A stretch of 64,000 nucleotides of DNA, from the NCBI RefSeq assembly GCF_947507565.1, contig NC_089185.1, forward strand, positions 2,294,001 through 2,358,000, given 5' to 3'. This document shows, in pieces, positions 10,860-22,158 of this stretch. The notes beneath the pieces are model-generated. The model saw nothing but the letters and a program-made list of their open reading frames with translations, had not been told where the DNA came from and did not search any database. The position numbers and the translations under genes are program-made. How positions within the stretch are numbered: the stretch's first letter is position 1; every line of letters starts with the position of its first letter. Source of the DNA: Oscarella lobularis. Its lineage: Eukaryota > Porifera > Homoscleromorpha > Homosclerophorida > Oscarellidae.

Positions 10860-12330
10860 CGAAGAAGGAAAAGGGGCAGATGCCGAATCGCAACCTGCTG
10901 CTGCCGCGCACCCGCCGCGCAAAGATATTGGATCAATCAAGCCTTTCGACGTAACCAAGGGCAAAGATTGGCCGATTTACTGGGAACGCCCCGCACTATT
11001 TTTAAAGTCAATGGCTATATATCCCGCTCACGGCGAAACTCGCCGCGACGCATTTCTTGTCCTTATTGGCGATGCCGCCTACAGGCAGCTGCTCGATCGG
11101 CGCCAGCCGAATGACCCTCAAACGCTTCCGCTCAACCGACTTACGGCAGAACTGACCGAACACTTCACGCCGCGTCCTTCGGCAACGTCCGAACGAGTCA
11201 CTTTTGCCCGTAGCAGGCAAAAGGAAGGCGAAAACGCGCAAGAATTCCTCGCCGCCTTACGGAAGCTATCGGAGTAATGCAATTACGGGAACGCCCTAAA
11301 TAGCCAGTTTCTCACACAATTCACTGCAGGCCTCCGCAACACAGAATTACAATCGAAACTCCTCGAAGACGACACTCTTACGATCACCGTCACTTTGAAA
11401 CGCGCCGTCGCTTTCGAACGCGCTCACGGCGAAGCTGTTATGGTTCGCGATGCACACGCGCAACCGGACACTTCAAAGGAGGACACCGTTCACAGAGTTG
11501 CTAAACCACGGTATGATAAACACCGTCCACGACACAACGCGACTCGCCACAACAGGCGTGTACTCGTTGTGACCGCAAGGGACATACGCCCGCTACATGT
11601 TGGCACAAGAATGCCACATGCAATTTCTGCCACGAGAAAGGACACATTTCAACGGCATGCAAAGGAAAGAAGAAAACCGATGGAAAACCGCGATCGCATT
11701 ACCGCAAAGGTACTCACCACGTTGAAGACGAAGAAGACGACAATACATTTACAATGCATTCTTTGTTGTTGAATGCGGCAACCGGAAGATCAACAGATCC
11801 ATGGATCGTGAAACCGGAACTTGAAGGAGTGACCATTCCCATGGAAGTCGATACCGGATCTCCAATCACTCTGATACCCGAAGAAATCTGGACGAAAACA
11901 CTCAATTTACCTCTACAGCCGAGCGATTTGAAATTAATCAGCTATACGAAGAACGCTCTGAACCTACGAGGAAAATGCGAAGTCAATGTCGAATTAAATG
12001 GACAGAAAATGCTACTCACTGTCCACATCGCTCGAAAAGGTGAAGCAACGCTCATGGGCCGAGATTGGCTAAGGAAAATTCGCCTGAACTGGGATGAATT
12101 GAAAATTCATCACCTTAGTTCACCGATCTCTACGTTGATAGACCGCTACGGAAGTCTCTTCAGCGAAGAACAAGGCGAACTCAAAGGATTTACTGCACAC
12201 TTGGCATTGAAGGAAGGTGGTCAAATTCCAGCACGAGAAATACCATACGCAATGAGAGCAAAAGTTGAAGCCGACTTGGACCGCCTAGTCAAAAGAGGAG
12301 TCATCTAGAAAGTCGAACACAGCAAGTGGG
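10860..12330 (+). pseudogene. Truncated Ty3/gypsy-type gag-protease with a fragment of pol
   Basis: Gag runs from about 10860 (IGSIKPFDVTKGKDW...) with an in-frame TAA at 11275-11277, then resumes at 11300-11440. Two CCHC zinc knuckles lie at 11559-11660 (CTRCDRKGHTPATC and CNFCHEKGHISTAC) in a different frame that stays open through an aspartic protease whose active site is VDTGSPITLIP (about 11848-11880). The frame continues to the start of reverse transcriptase (DRLVKRGVI, stop at 12306, then KVEHSKWASPIV) and is lost. RT core, RNase H, integrase and the 3' LTR are missing. A gag-pol frame change is normal in this group, but the two internal stops show decay. Confidence 0.8.
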
Positions 12331-12373
12331 CCTCACCCATTGTTGATGTTCCCGGAACTTTTACTTTCAGATA

Positions 12374-12986
12374 ACGAAAGCGACCTCGACTTGTTTATTT
12401 CTAAACTTTTTGAATGTCTTCAGGAAGCTGCTGAAGGGTGGCTGCGTACTTTCAGGGATCAAGCTTCCACCATCCAGCTCCAGGAGTTCTCACGTTTTTG
12501 AAAAGTCGCTCAAGCAGAAGCGAGATTTACAGAGCATGCTACGCCTGCTTTCCAAAGCAAGCCAGCTATGGCGTCGGGCCAGCCTTCGTCAATTCGTTTA
12601 TAGCATTAATGAAAAAAGAGCAATCCAAAGTAAAAGGCAACGTTTTGAGTGTCTTTTTACCACGACAGCTGCGCGACGAAAGAGATATAATTTGGGACAA
12701 ACTGCGAGGCTGTTGCGCAGAGTGTCCTCTTTGCGGAGCCAAGTGTGAAGGTGCATCGGGACATTCTGAGCCGCATTTTGTTGCTGAAAAGCATCATGTC
12801 TTTCCAGCGTTTGGAGGAAGCGCTGTGTTGGATTCTGGGGTAAGATATCCCTCCTTGGAAATGTGCGTCAACGAAGAGGAGTCTCACAAAAGACAATGGA
12901 AGAGGGGCGGGGACACGATATGGCACAAAGATCTTGACGTCTTCCTAGCAGCGGGAGTCGACAGCTTCGATTTCTTTTGGCAATAA
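12374..12986 (+). pseudogene. VLIG/GVIN-like large GTPase C-terminal fragment
   Basis: The open frame at 12438-12986 ends with a cysteine/histidine cluster: LRGCCAECPLCGAKCEG, then GHSEPHF...KHHVFPAFGG, and later DTIWHKDLDVF. This pattern resembles the C-terminal region of vertebrate and invertebrate very large inducible GTPases (VLIG/GVIN/URGCP), where CPFC-type pairs are followed by a GH...H...H run. The preceding segment from 12374 is in another frame (LFECLQEAAEGWLRTFRDQ), so a frameshift separates the pieces. No GTPase domain is present. It sits at the 3' edge of the truncated gypsy element. The match is by remembered pattern only. Confidence 0.4.
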
Positions 12987-12989
12987 TAT

Positions 12990-15570
12990 GATCAGCGCTA
13001 TACGTACTGTATTCTTAGCGTCGTGGTGCGTCCGCTCACGTCACGAGAATAAACTAAGCGCGGGCCTCAGGAAACAGGGTCACGTGACATGAGTTTTATG
13101 GTTTCTGTACCTGCTTGAAATAATCATCGTCGACAAACGCTTTTCCCGTCGAAATTGAGTATAGACAAAATCGCGAGCGTTTTGGCAGGAATAATTTTTT
13201 TGTCGTTTTCCCCAGGGTGGCGAAAACTTTGTTGGTCCTTGACTCTTGAGCTCAGTGCACCCCAAGGTATGCTCCACGAACGTTTGTCCATTGGATCCTT
13301 CGCACGGCCACATAGTGACTTTCTGTTTGCTTCGTCGAGAATCAAGTAACCTACAGCGCTGACTCTGTCTGACACGGTTACGTAGATATCCATGTCTTTC
13401 AGTACTGATACTGGATTTCGATGAGCGATTGTTGCTGTAACAACGTATTAAGCTGAGTCGTCGAGCACATTAGACTCCGCTAAGTTTATTCTCATCAATC
13501 GATGGAAGTCCGTTTTGCCTGCATTGAAAGTAATTGTCGAGCCACCTGAAAGTTTTCGTCCAGGCGAACTCTACTGCCGTATCTCTTGTTTATCATGTCA
13601 TTGGGAGTTTCCAACAGGTAGAAGGTGCTGCTGCCAGATCCTGCCGGAGTACCTGCAGAACCATTCCTCGAAGGCGTGGGACGCAAGGGACGCAGGTGCA
13701 CATTCGGTGCGTGTTACCAGCACTGTCGCAACTGTCAGACGCATGGTAGCGTAAATGATGTACTTCCTTCTGCTGTAGATGGCCTCGAAATGAGAGTGGA
13801 GTCTTGTCTCTACATGTTTTTAATGGATGTATAAAGCACGAGCCCGTGTTTACTTGGAAACGGGGTCGAATGCCCTCATTTTCATCGCGGTGTAACCAGG
13901 GAATTCCGGCTTACTCTTGAAGTTATGATAATTATGAGCCGTACTTTAGGAACCACAACGGTCTTATAGACTGATAATTACAGAATACCAAGAACGAAAA
14001 GAAGCTAAGCGAATTACTAAGCAGGGTGGCAGCATACGAAAAGACTGACTTTAGAGTCCAGAACATCAGATGGGACCAAGTTCGCCTTAATTGTTTCGAG
14101 ACGGCGGTAGGTTGCGCGGCTCATGCAGGGAGTGGGCGAGGCAACCCACAGCTTTACGCTATAAGAGCAGCTATATCTGCTCACTGTGGGAGAAAACGGC
14201 ACCATGCAGCGTCGTCTAGCGATACCCTATATTGATTCGATTTAGGTATCTTTTGGCTTTTATGAACTTCGTCGTCGTTTTCTTTTCGGAATGATTGATC
14301 GTTTCCGCCTCCGTTGGACACCTTTCCCAGTTCGTGATAGTCTGTCATGACGCGTTCGGCTCGTGGTTGATAGGATCAAGCCAAAATTGGGGCAAAGAAT
14401 GCGTGGAAGTTCCCATACCCATAGTTTCATGCAAATTGATGGCTTTTCTCGATGCAGTGGAAGTGAATATAAAATACACTGTAAGGACAAGCGACCGGAG
14501 CCGTCCACGTACGCCGTCAGAACATGCTGCTCACGGCGTCTGGGTATAGGTTTTCTGTTCTCTTTTCTCCGCAGCTTAAATGCTGTAGCACGAATGCCAA
14601 TAAATAGTTTTAATAAAATGCATATCTCTCTGAAAGAATCAATGTGTATATAGTGATATCTGTACACGTGACACAACACATCGTTCACTGTATTGACTAA
14701 TGCTTCTACGTGCTGATAGACAAAATGTCCAAACGCCGGCAATGAAAGAGTGTCCAGAAGTACTTAGCCCGGAGGACGTTTTTTGTGACAGAAGTGAACG
14801 TCACAAGAACTTCTCAAAGTAATTCAGTTCATTTTAAGCAAAAAATGCATGTGATAGTGAAGAAAGAAAATTTAATAGCTAAAGCTATAATATTGATTTA
14901 GTCCGGCATACCGATCATGATAGACCGAATGTGGAAATACTGACAAGAAAGGAACAGTATCCCACAGTAACGCAAATGCTGGGCCCTAAGGGCGTTTCTG
15001 TTACAGCCGTAAACACGGGTGTTTCTCTAGCGTGCACTGTGGCCCTTTAATCACTGTGCATGCTCTGGTTTCTATGGTCACAATATGGTGACCGAACGTG
15101 ATGCAAACCAAAGGAACCTGCACTTTTTACAGGTTACCTATGGGTTTTTTCTACCTGCTGCACGCAATAGAGGTATATCGGCAGGGTTTGAGTAGCGAAG
15201 CAGCCTCTAACGGTCTGTTTTTGCTCATTTCTGGACGTCTGCGTATCGGCTGCTACTCCCTTTCGTGCACCAGCTGAGATCTAGCGGAGAGTATCTACTA
15301 ACAGAATAGTAATCACGGCACGCGTGAGTGCTTTCCGTGACTTTGTTCTGTTTTCTTCTAGAGAGTTATAAGTGACAAAGTCTTGAGTAGTTTAGCCGTC
15401 GTAAACAGACGTTGCCCAGTCCCTGCCCCGAGGAGGCACTACTCAAGGGACCAACATAAAACAAACATACAGCTTAATTAAAGCTAGGAAGCAAACTTAA
15501 GATAATTTAGCCCTTTAGTTAAGTTATTTTAAATTACTTAAGTTGTGCTAGTTTTGCTACTATATAATTA
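12990..15570. other. 2.6 kb with no recognisable gene
   Basis: Several short open frames occur on both strands, but none shows a domain, a run of splice-linked exons or biased composition. Two copies of cactgtg at 15035-15041 and 15052-15058 lie near the end and are discussed under findings. Unannotated exons of unknown proteins cannot be excluded. Confidence 0.5.
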
Positions 15571-15576
15571 TAGACT

Positions 15577-15606
<30 letters not shown>
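15577..15606. repeat. (CAGA)n microsatellite
   Basis: About seven and a half perfect tetranucleotide copies, 100 bases downstream of the 3' end of the RAG1-like gene. Confidence 0.95.
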
Positions 15607-15607
<1 letters not shown>

Positions 15608-15713
15608 TGAAAGGCATATCGATGGACATACAAAGAACATTGCTACTATATGACTTACTTGCATAATCATGCAGTGGCATGGCTGTGTATGTGGTGGTAC
15701 TTAAACACCAACT

Positions 15714-18700
15714 TTAGCCGCTCCAACGGATCCTTGTGCTGTCATGTCTTTGTAGGAGTTTGTTAAAGGCAGCATGGATTGACTCTGCCGCTTGCTCTCC
15801 GTGGAAGGACAAACCAACCTTCCACACCTTAATCCACGGTGCCACGTGATCCTCCAAAAAATGAAGCTTTGGGGTTACCGACACAGAAAAATTGCTTCTG
15901 TAAAAACGTAGGAAGTCTTCAATGGCTGAATCTGCAAAACGCGGGAGATTTTTAATTATTGGACAAACAGCTGAAAGCATTGTACCAAGAATTTCAATTT
16001 CTTCTTGCCTCAATTTTCGTGATAGAGAGTAGAGGTCGTGGCAGCTTCGAAACAGTAAAAACGCTCTCTCAAACTTTTCAGCAACAGTTTCTGTCTCCTC
16101 TCTGATGGCCCTCGAATAGTCCTTGCTGACATCGCATATAGATCTGCAAATAGCCTGTATGTTTTTAATCTACAAGATTAAAAGTTAGCTCCTTTTGTCT
16201 ATATTATATTAGTATAAAGTACATTTACCCTGAGGGCTCGGTGAACGTGATTTCCATAGAATGTTCCTCCAAAATATGCTTGGCGATCGATTCCACAGTC
16301 GGACAAGGACTTGTCCACTGCAGAAAGAAAAGCACCTTTTTCATGCCTAGTATATATGGATGCTTCTTCTCTCTGTAATACATAGAAAGGTGGTTAAAAG
16401 TCTATAAAATTATTTATCAATACCCATTTTTTAATTTTCTTTTGATAATCAAGAATGGAAACCTGAAGCGATTTTACTTTTTTGCTGTCTTCGTTGTTTT
16501 CGTCGTCTGCAAGGCAATTCCACGTCAAATTTTGAACATACAGTTCTATTTTTTCTTCAAGGAAATACGCTTTTTCTTCTAACTCAGATGCGCATTGCAG
16601 CTGTCTTTCTCGTTGTTCTTTTTCGTGCTCGGCCATCTTCAGAATTTTTAATTCTAATTGCTGGCAGGCCTTTTCAAAATAATTTGCAAAATATCCCCAA
16701 GCTTATATGCAAACAGGGGAGAGCAACCTAATAAAAAATAAAAGTAAAATTAGTCACTAGGAACTAAATTTATTTGTGTTATTTCAACTGGAAAAAGTGT
16801 AGAAGTGATGACGTTGTGGTGCAACTTCGCATTTTTTAAATTTGCGCCAGAGGATTGAAACTCCTCAAATCAACTTTTAGATTCTCCAAAGTCCGTGCTG
16901 GTAGAAGCCCACGATCATTAAGAAGAAGTTGAGCCTCCGTTTTTGTGCAGAGGCACCATAAACACGGATGACGGCCATAATTAACAAATTAACAAAGAAT
17001 AAAAATGAGAGTAACTATACCTGCTGCTCCTGAAAGTCCGTAGATTTTTCGCAAGAAATCATAGTCCCCAAAAACAAAAAAACAAAAACGCTTTCCACTG
17101 ACAGTTAGAGATTTTAGGACGTTAGCTAATTAATATATCTTTTGCTTACTTCCAAGTGTCATCAAACATTCTCAAAATTTTGTTTTTGTATCTTTCAAGG
17201 GCAACGTTCAAGTTGGTAATGGAATCCGTGGCTTGGAAACAGCATACCGGGTATGTGTTCTAATAGAAATTTCTTTACCATGCATTCTATTTCAATACTA
17301 CCTTGATGGAGTTGACGGCATGAACATTTCCGATCTGGAAGATAAACTTAAAAGATCCTCCCCCATGATCGCCTCCAATTTTAATCCAGATTTCAGATTC
17401 AGGAATGCAGTTTCCGTGCCACGTCAGCTTTCCAGAACTAGTGACATGATGATTGTTTTGATAAACAATGAAATCCCTAGTGACCTAACCTTTTCAGCTG
17501 ATCAAGGACGAAAAATATTCTGTTCTTGAGGCTTTGCAGGTAGACGCATGGAGCAGGTTTCAAACAAGTTGAGTTCTCCGTTTTGAATGAGAATAGACAC
17601 ATTTCTCCTTCAACATCAGGACAATATTGCTTCATAATCTCTCTGTCAAAGCGCTCTCCAGGCATTTTTACGCCCCATTTTCTCAGCCACCTAGAAGAGA
17701 GAGAACTGTAAACTGCTACGTATAGCTAATCTAATCTCCTACCGTCTAAGCGTCCGTAGTTGACTCCAAGGCAAAGCCAAGTCCGCTTTAATAGCAAGGC
17801 CACTTCCGCGAGGAAGGACGTTAGACTCGGGCAGAGAGAACCCTGCCTCTCTAAGGATCTGGAGTTTTCGTCAGATGGCGCGCGCGAAACTTCGTGACGA
17901 AATTGGGCACGTGAGCCATCCGAGCTCCCGCTAATGACCTCACGAAATCGAGCTACGGCTTCTGTCCTTTTTCTCACTTGGCGAGTGGAAGCAATGTCAG
18001 AAGAAATTCCCGGTTGAGGAGCACGCACAAATTTTATTGGCTGTTTTAAATAAATTTTTATTTTCCGTTTATAGTTATTTTTGACTTACCTTTCCTCTAA
18101 TTCCAGTAGCCAAAACAACTTCGTTTCCATTGTCCTGCTCACATCGCGAAGTCATCATGCTCCGGACGATCCGGCCAGCGGCTCTTCGCTCAAACGTTGC
18201 CGGCGTTTCTGTTCTTCCTAGTATGTCTCTAAGAGACATTGATGAGGGCGTAGAAGGAACTGCAAGACATAGTTATGTTACAAAAGCCACTGATCGAAAA
18301 TACTATTAATTAAATTACCTGCATTGAACACATTTTCTTCCTGAGAAGAACGGGTTTGAGTCACCTTGCTCAGGCACTCAAGATAGTGTTTGTTTAGGTT
18401 TTCGTAAAATACCAGTTGCTGGCATCCATTTGGACAGTGAATCTTAATTAAAACAAACCTCTCATTTGGCTGTACAACACTAGTAACAGTACACGCCTTA
18501 ACTTTTTTTAGTGAAACTTCAGCGAAAGAATGAAGTTTAGGAAATGTTTTGCTCCCCTTAAAAGCGATTTGGCCTCCCAGAACAGCAGCGCAGCCATCTT
18601 TTGAGCACAGCCAAATTGTGCTCTCTGCTAATCCTCTGTACTGGCGCAGCAGGCATTCCAAGCACGCGAAGTGATTGCATTCTGTGTTGACTGGTCGGTC

Positions 18701-19291
18701 GACAAGATCTCCACAGATTGAACACAAAGCGTGCCTCAGCACCTCGGCATCATTGGAATCTGGATTAGCGAATTCCGGAAAGAGCTTCAGCGGGACGTCC
18801 GCTCTGAAGGCGATCGGAAGAGCAAGGGGCAGTAGAACTGCCTCGAGTGCATCAGCACTGATTGATTTTGGTCTACCGCGTCCAGAGACCTATGCAAATT
18901 GACATGAGCATCATTGATGGAATTTCTACAGCGAATACCTTGAGACGTTTAGCAGCACTGATGGTTTTGCCTCCTCTTGATTTTTTTTGGAATGCTATGC
19001 AGACACTGCAGTCTTCTTCCGTGTGATCTGGCCAGTCGAGGGGCTTCTGCAGAGAGCGGAACGGCTTTCTCTCTTTTTAGCCGCTTCCCAACGCGCCACG
19101 ACGTTGCTGCAGTTGTGGCAGATAGCACGATCGGCGTCGTCTCGAGAGACGTCGACTCCAAAAGCACCCTGGAGTTGCACTGCAAGCCCGGAACAGACGT
19201 GCTTTCTTGGCCTTCGAAAGGAGAAAACGCTTCCGCAAATTCGACAGGTAGACTGGAGAGCTAGTTGGTGAAAATCGAGTGAAGAAGCCAT
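15714..19291 (-). CDS. RAG1-like DDE transposase (N-terminal zinc fingers, RING, DDE core), multi-exon
   Basis: Minus-strand gene with about ten exons. Start MASSLDFHQLAL leads into CRICG and CHNC zinc motifs (19255-19110), then a CSVC motif (about 19000). The next exon has a RING finger (CSICGDLVD ... CNHFACLECLL, 18725-18650) and a GC...H...C zinc motif (about 18430-18370). The core aligns by motif with RAG1: first Asp in IKIGGDHGGGSFKF (codon 17368-17370), second in FVFGDYDFL (17058-17060) followed by GLSGAAG and CLWC, then QAYFGGTFYGNHVH (about 16250), and the Glu-rich GEQAAESIHAAFN (about 15775-15810) near the C-terminus, like the RAG1 catalytic-Glu block. One-base losses in A runs near 19076 and 17865 break the frame. 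The product should cut and join transposon ends; RAG1 itself performs V(D)J cleavage. Terminal repeats were not located and no RAG2-like kelch gene is adjacent. Confidence 0.72.
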
Positions 19292-19536
19292 ATTGCGCGC
19301 GCGCTTGTACGTTCGGGAAACGCATACGCGATAAACCGTCGCTAACTCGCTGAAAAAAACCGAACAGCTTCTCCAAGAACCTACATGGCTTTCTCTATCT
19401 TGCTTCTCTGCGAAAAATTTAGTCGACTGCCTGAAGCTGGTGCAGAAGAGGAGAAATCGATCAACGAAAAGATCGATGCCAACGGCTGATTTAGGCGCTC
19501 TATCGCTAAAAAACTTTGCGAAGTACTCAAAAAGTG

Positions 19537-19827
19537 GGTTGTAGTGAAGGACGTGTACTACCTATTCTTACGGCACTATTTCCCGTATTAAAATCATCAA
19601 GACAATTTTAAAAATCGTCAAGACAATTTTAAAAGTCGTCAAGGCAATTTCAAAAGTCATCAAGGCAATTTTAAAAATTGTCAAGACAATTTCAAAAACG
19701 TCAAGGGAACTTTAAAATCTTCAAGAAAGTTTTAAAAATCTTCAAGACGATTTCCTTATTATTATGCGGGGTGCTACTGACGTAGAGTAAGTGCGCTACA
19801 AGGTAGTACACGTCCTTCACTACAACC
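19537..19827. mobile_element. 291-bp element with perfect 26-bp terminal inverted repeats
   Basis: The left end 19537-19562 (starting ggttgtagtgaagg) is the exact reverse complement of 19802-19827. The interior (about 19592-19760) is a tandem array of roughly 20-base units of the form gtcaagacaattttaaaaat. It resembles the much larger array at 44.66-45.70 kb. No coding capacity is seen. Probably a non-autonomous DNA element that has captured or generated a satellite. Confidence 0.75.
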
Positions 19828-20112
19828 AACGACCCCGATAATGTACTATTTGAAGTACTAAAACGCGATTTCTTTAGCGTTTCGGTGCGTTTTACTCACG
19901 CAAAAGATACGAAAATACGGGATAGTACAATTCTTATACGGGACTGCATCTTTACTAAGGGGCTGCAGTGATACACCCGTGGTAAACAAAGCCGCAGAAA
20001 GTCCTGGGTAATTATACAACAGAGCAATAACGCACAATTGATCACGGTACACGCAGAAATTTAAGACAAACCGGGCCGGTTAACCCCAACCTTGGCGTTT
20101 TCCTTGTCGATC

Positions 20113-20876
20113 GCATCTCATGCCGATGACGAAAGTGGAAGTCGTCAACCTGCCGCGAAGCCCAAATCTTCGAAAAAAGTCGTCGAACTGGAGAATTTTC
20201 CGACTTCGGAAGAGCCTGCTAATCTTTGTGACCTTGCTGCCGATGCAGAGAAACTTATTCCTAAAAGCAGTCGCTATATAGGCATATTCAGTTAATTGCA
20301 GCTGGACAGACCGGCATGGGAAAAACAAAAACTATGAATCGAACGTTTGGTACTATGGCCAAGGAAGGAAAACCAAGCAAAGGGGTACGGGGAACGCTGT
20401 AAACTTAGTTGTTCTATTAGTAATTTGCCTCTTTTAGTCTGTAACATAGAACGTCGTCATGTACACACGTGAGTTCGGCAGCAGAGACCATTGCGTTACT
20501 GTTCCATTTAAGCTCAGTTTCGCCCGGCCTGGGTGACAGCAAAATGAGATTTACGGACAATAGCATTTGCAATGCTATACATCAAGCTATAATGCCAGAG
20601 GCCACGGTGTTTCTTCTTTACTTCTTCAAACTCGGCGGCAGCAAACCAAACTCTTACCATTTACAAGCAATTGAGACGCTCGAACGCATTACAAGACAAT
20701 CGATATCGGCGGTCGTGTTAACCCATGCAACAAAAAAACAGACATCGGAGAGTTTTCTGGACCTGGCGACGTTGATGTATAAGATCTTTTTGAGAAGCTC
20801 AGGGCCAAAATTTCTACTGACAGAAAAACGCCTAAAGCTCTTTTAGCTGAATACGTAGAGAATGCCCGCGAAGAGG
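20113..20876 (+). pseudogene. AIG1/GIMAP-like GTPase fragment, frameshifted and cut by the gap
   Basis: A Walker A motif reads AGQTGMGKTKTMNRTFG (about 20299-20345). Downstream, VSPGLGDS (about 20515) matches the G3 TPGLGD of AIG1/GIMAP (IAN) proteins, and AVVLTHATK (about 20720) fits their G4-type strand. A helical C-terminal piece (KTPKALLAEYVENAREE) runs into the N stretch at 20877. The pieces lie in different frames (a shift in the A run at about 20733 and a TAA near 20777), so the copy is a pseudogene or badly sequenced. GIMAP proteins act in immune-cell survival in vertebrates and in defence in other lineages. The upstream acidic segment (20113-20290) may be its N-terminus. Confidence 0.5.
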
Positions 20877-21076
20877 NNNNNNNNNNNNNNNNNNNNNNNN
20901 NNNNNNNNNNNNNNNNNNNNNNNNNNNNNNNNNNNNNNNNNNNNNNNNNNNNNNNNNNNNNNNNNNNNNNNNNNNNNNNNNNNNNNNNNNNNNNNNNNNN
21001 NNNNNNNNNNNNNNNNNNNNNNNNNNNNNNNNNNNNNNNNNNNNNNNNNNNNNNNNNNNNNNNNNNNNNNNNNNNN
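20877..21076. other. Assembly gap (200 N)
   Basis: Exactly 200 unknown bases, a conventional scaffold-gap length, so true spacing is unknown. It truncates the GIMAP-like sequence. Confidence 1.
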
Positions 21077-21177
21077 ACTGTCGTTCCGTTCTGTCCTTTG
21101 ACTAATATCCCTGTCATGGAGGACAGTCTTCCTTGTCGTCGTTTTATGTCTTCTCGCCCAGTGGCTTTTTCCCCGAA

Positions 21178-21218
21178 CACCAGGGCGCGCGCGGGCGAAG
21201 CCCGCGCGCGCCCTGGTG
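21178..21218. repeat. Perfect hairpin, 19-bp GC-rich arms, GAA loop
   Basis: caccagggcgcgcgcgggc (21178-21196) pairs perfectly with 21200-21218 across the 3-base loop gaa. It lies 100 bases after the gap in an otherwise unannotated stretch. Confidence 0.9.
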
Positions 21219-21512
21219 GGAGGGGCTCTCAAACGTGATCGCCAAAAAAACCAAAGTGTGGTTCTGTCGGTCACGCTCACGTCACAATCACTCTTAGGCC
21301 AATCACACACAAAGGTGCCTTTATGAATTCACATTCATTGTGATGTCATACTCTCCCGTATACGGAATAAAAGGTGACGTCAGATAGTAACCCCGGATTG
21401 TCTTCAATAGTTTGCAGCATAGATATAACAGTAATACTGTCTATCTACCAAGGATAAATAGTAATAGAAACATAAGGAGCACATTTATCAAGGGGGCGCA
21501 GCTAAGGAGCAC

Positions 21513-21560
21513 GTTGGGTTTGTCGTGCTGCGAGCAAAGCTCACAGCACGCAAACCCAAC
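21513..21560. repeat. Hairpin with about 22-bp arms and AAA loop
   Basis: gttgggtttgtcgtgctgcg and the following agc pair with 21539-21560 across the loop aaa (21536-21538), with one bulged base and one mismatch. It shares the very small purine loop of the hairpin at 21178. Confidence 0.85.
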
Positions 21561-22158
21561 TGCGAGCTGATAATAGGCCTCGTGACACGATCACCCGAAG
21601 CTGTAGGCTAGGGAGGGTAGTAGCTCTGCGTCGCATGATCAAATTAGCTAATTGTAGGGTTTTGCGAAAAATTATGCATGCCACGGGATAGGCAGTGTGA
21701 TGCACGTTATGCACACACATCGGCTTTCCTAAGATACATGCAGAGAGTGTTCGGGGATCACATGATCGATGGCTCACAAAAGGCCATCATTATCTAGTAT
21801 AGCCCGGATATACCTAAAGTGTCGTCTGGGAAAATCGGGTGCGAATCATGTTTTTCCCTCTTGCTATCGATGCCTTAACTCTTACTAGACTTTTAGCAAA
21901 AGCTATAAATACAATTGAAGCTAACAGACGCCTTCTGGCGTTAACTGTTCAGGAATTCCTCGGTTCATATCTTTGGCGGAGGAGTGGAACCGTGATCTCG
22001 AGTGCTTCAACAGGATACGAAGACGTGGTGGCATTGCTTAGAAATTTTCCACCAGAAGACAGCGCTACCGAAGATCTACTAGACATATCCGAATCTTAAT
22101 TCCTACTAATTATAGGACCTCATGTAACGTGAGACCACGTGATTTAGTTTGGGCAACT
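21561..22158. other. Upstream region of ROCO gene A
   Basis: An open frame at 21839-22099 (86 codons, ending EDLLDISES) could be a short gene or a non-canonical exon; I recognise nothing in it. cacgtgat lies at about 22137, 20 bases before the first ATG of gene A. Confidence 0.35.

Noticed and set aside
16394-16636. A separate coiled-coil gene (EKEQRERQLQCASELEEKAYFLEE)
   Set aside because: It lies between exons of the RAG1-like gene on the same strand and is best read as one of its exons.
17233-17529. Plus-strand open frame of 98 codons
   Set aside because: It is antisense to the RAG1-like core exon containing the first catalytic Asp motif and shows no domain.
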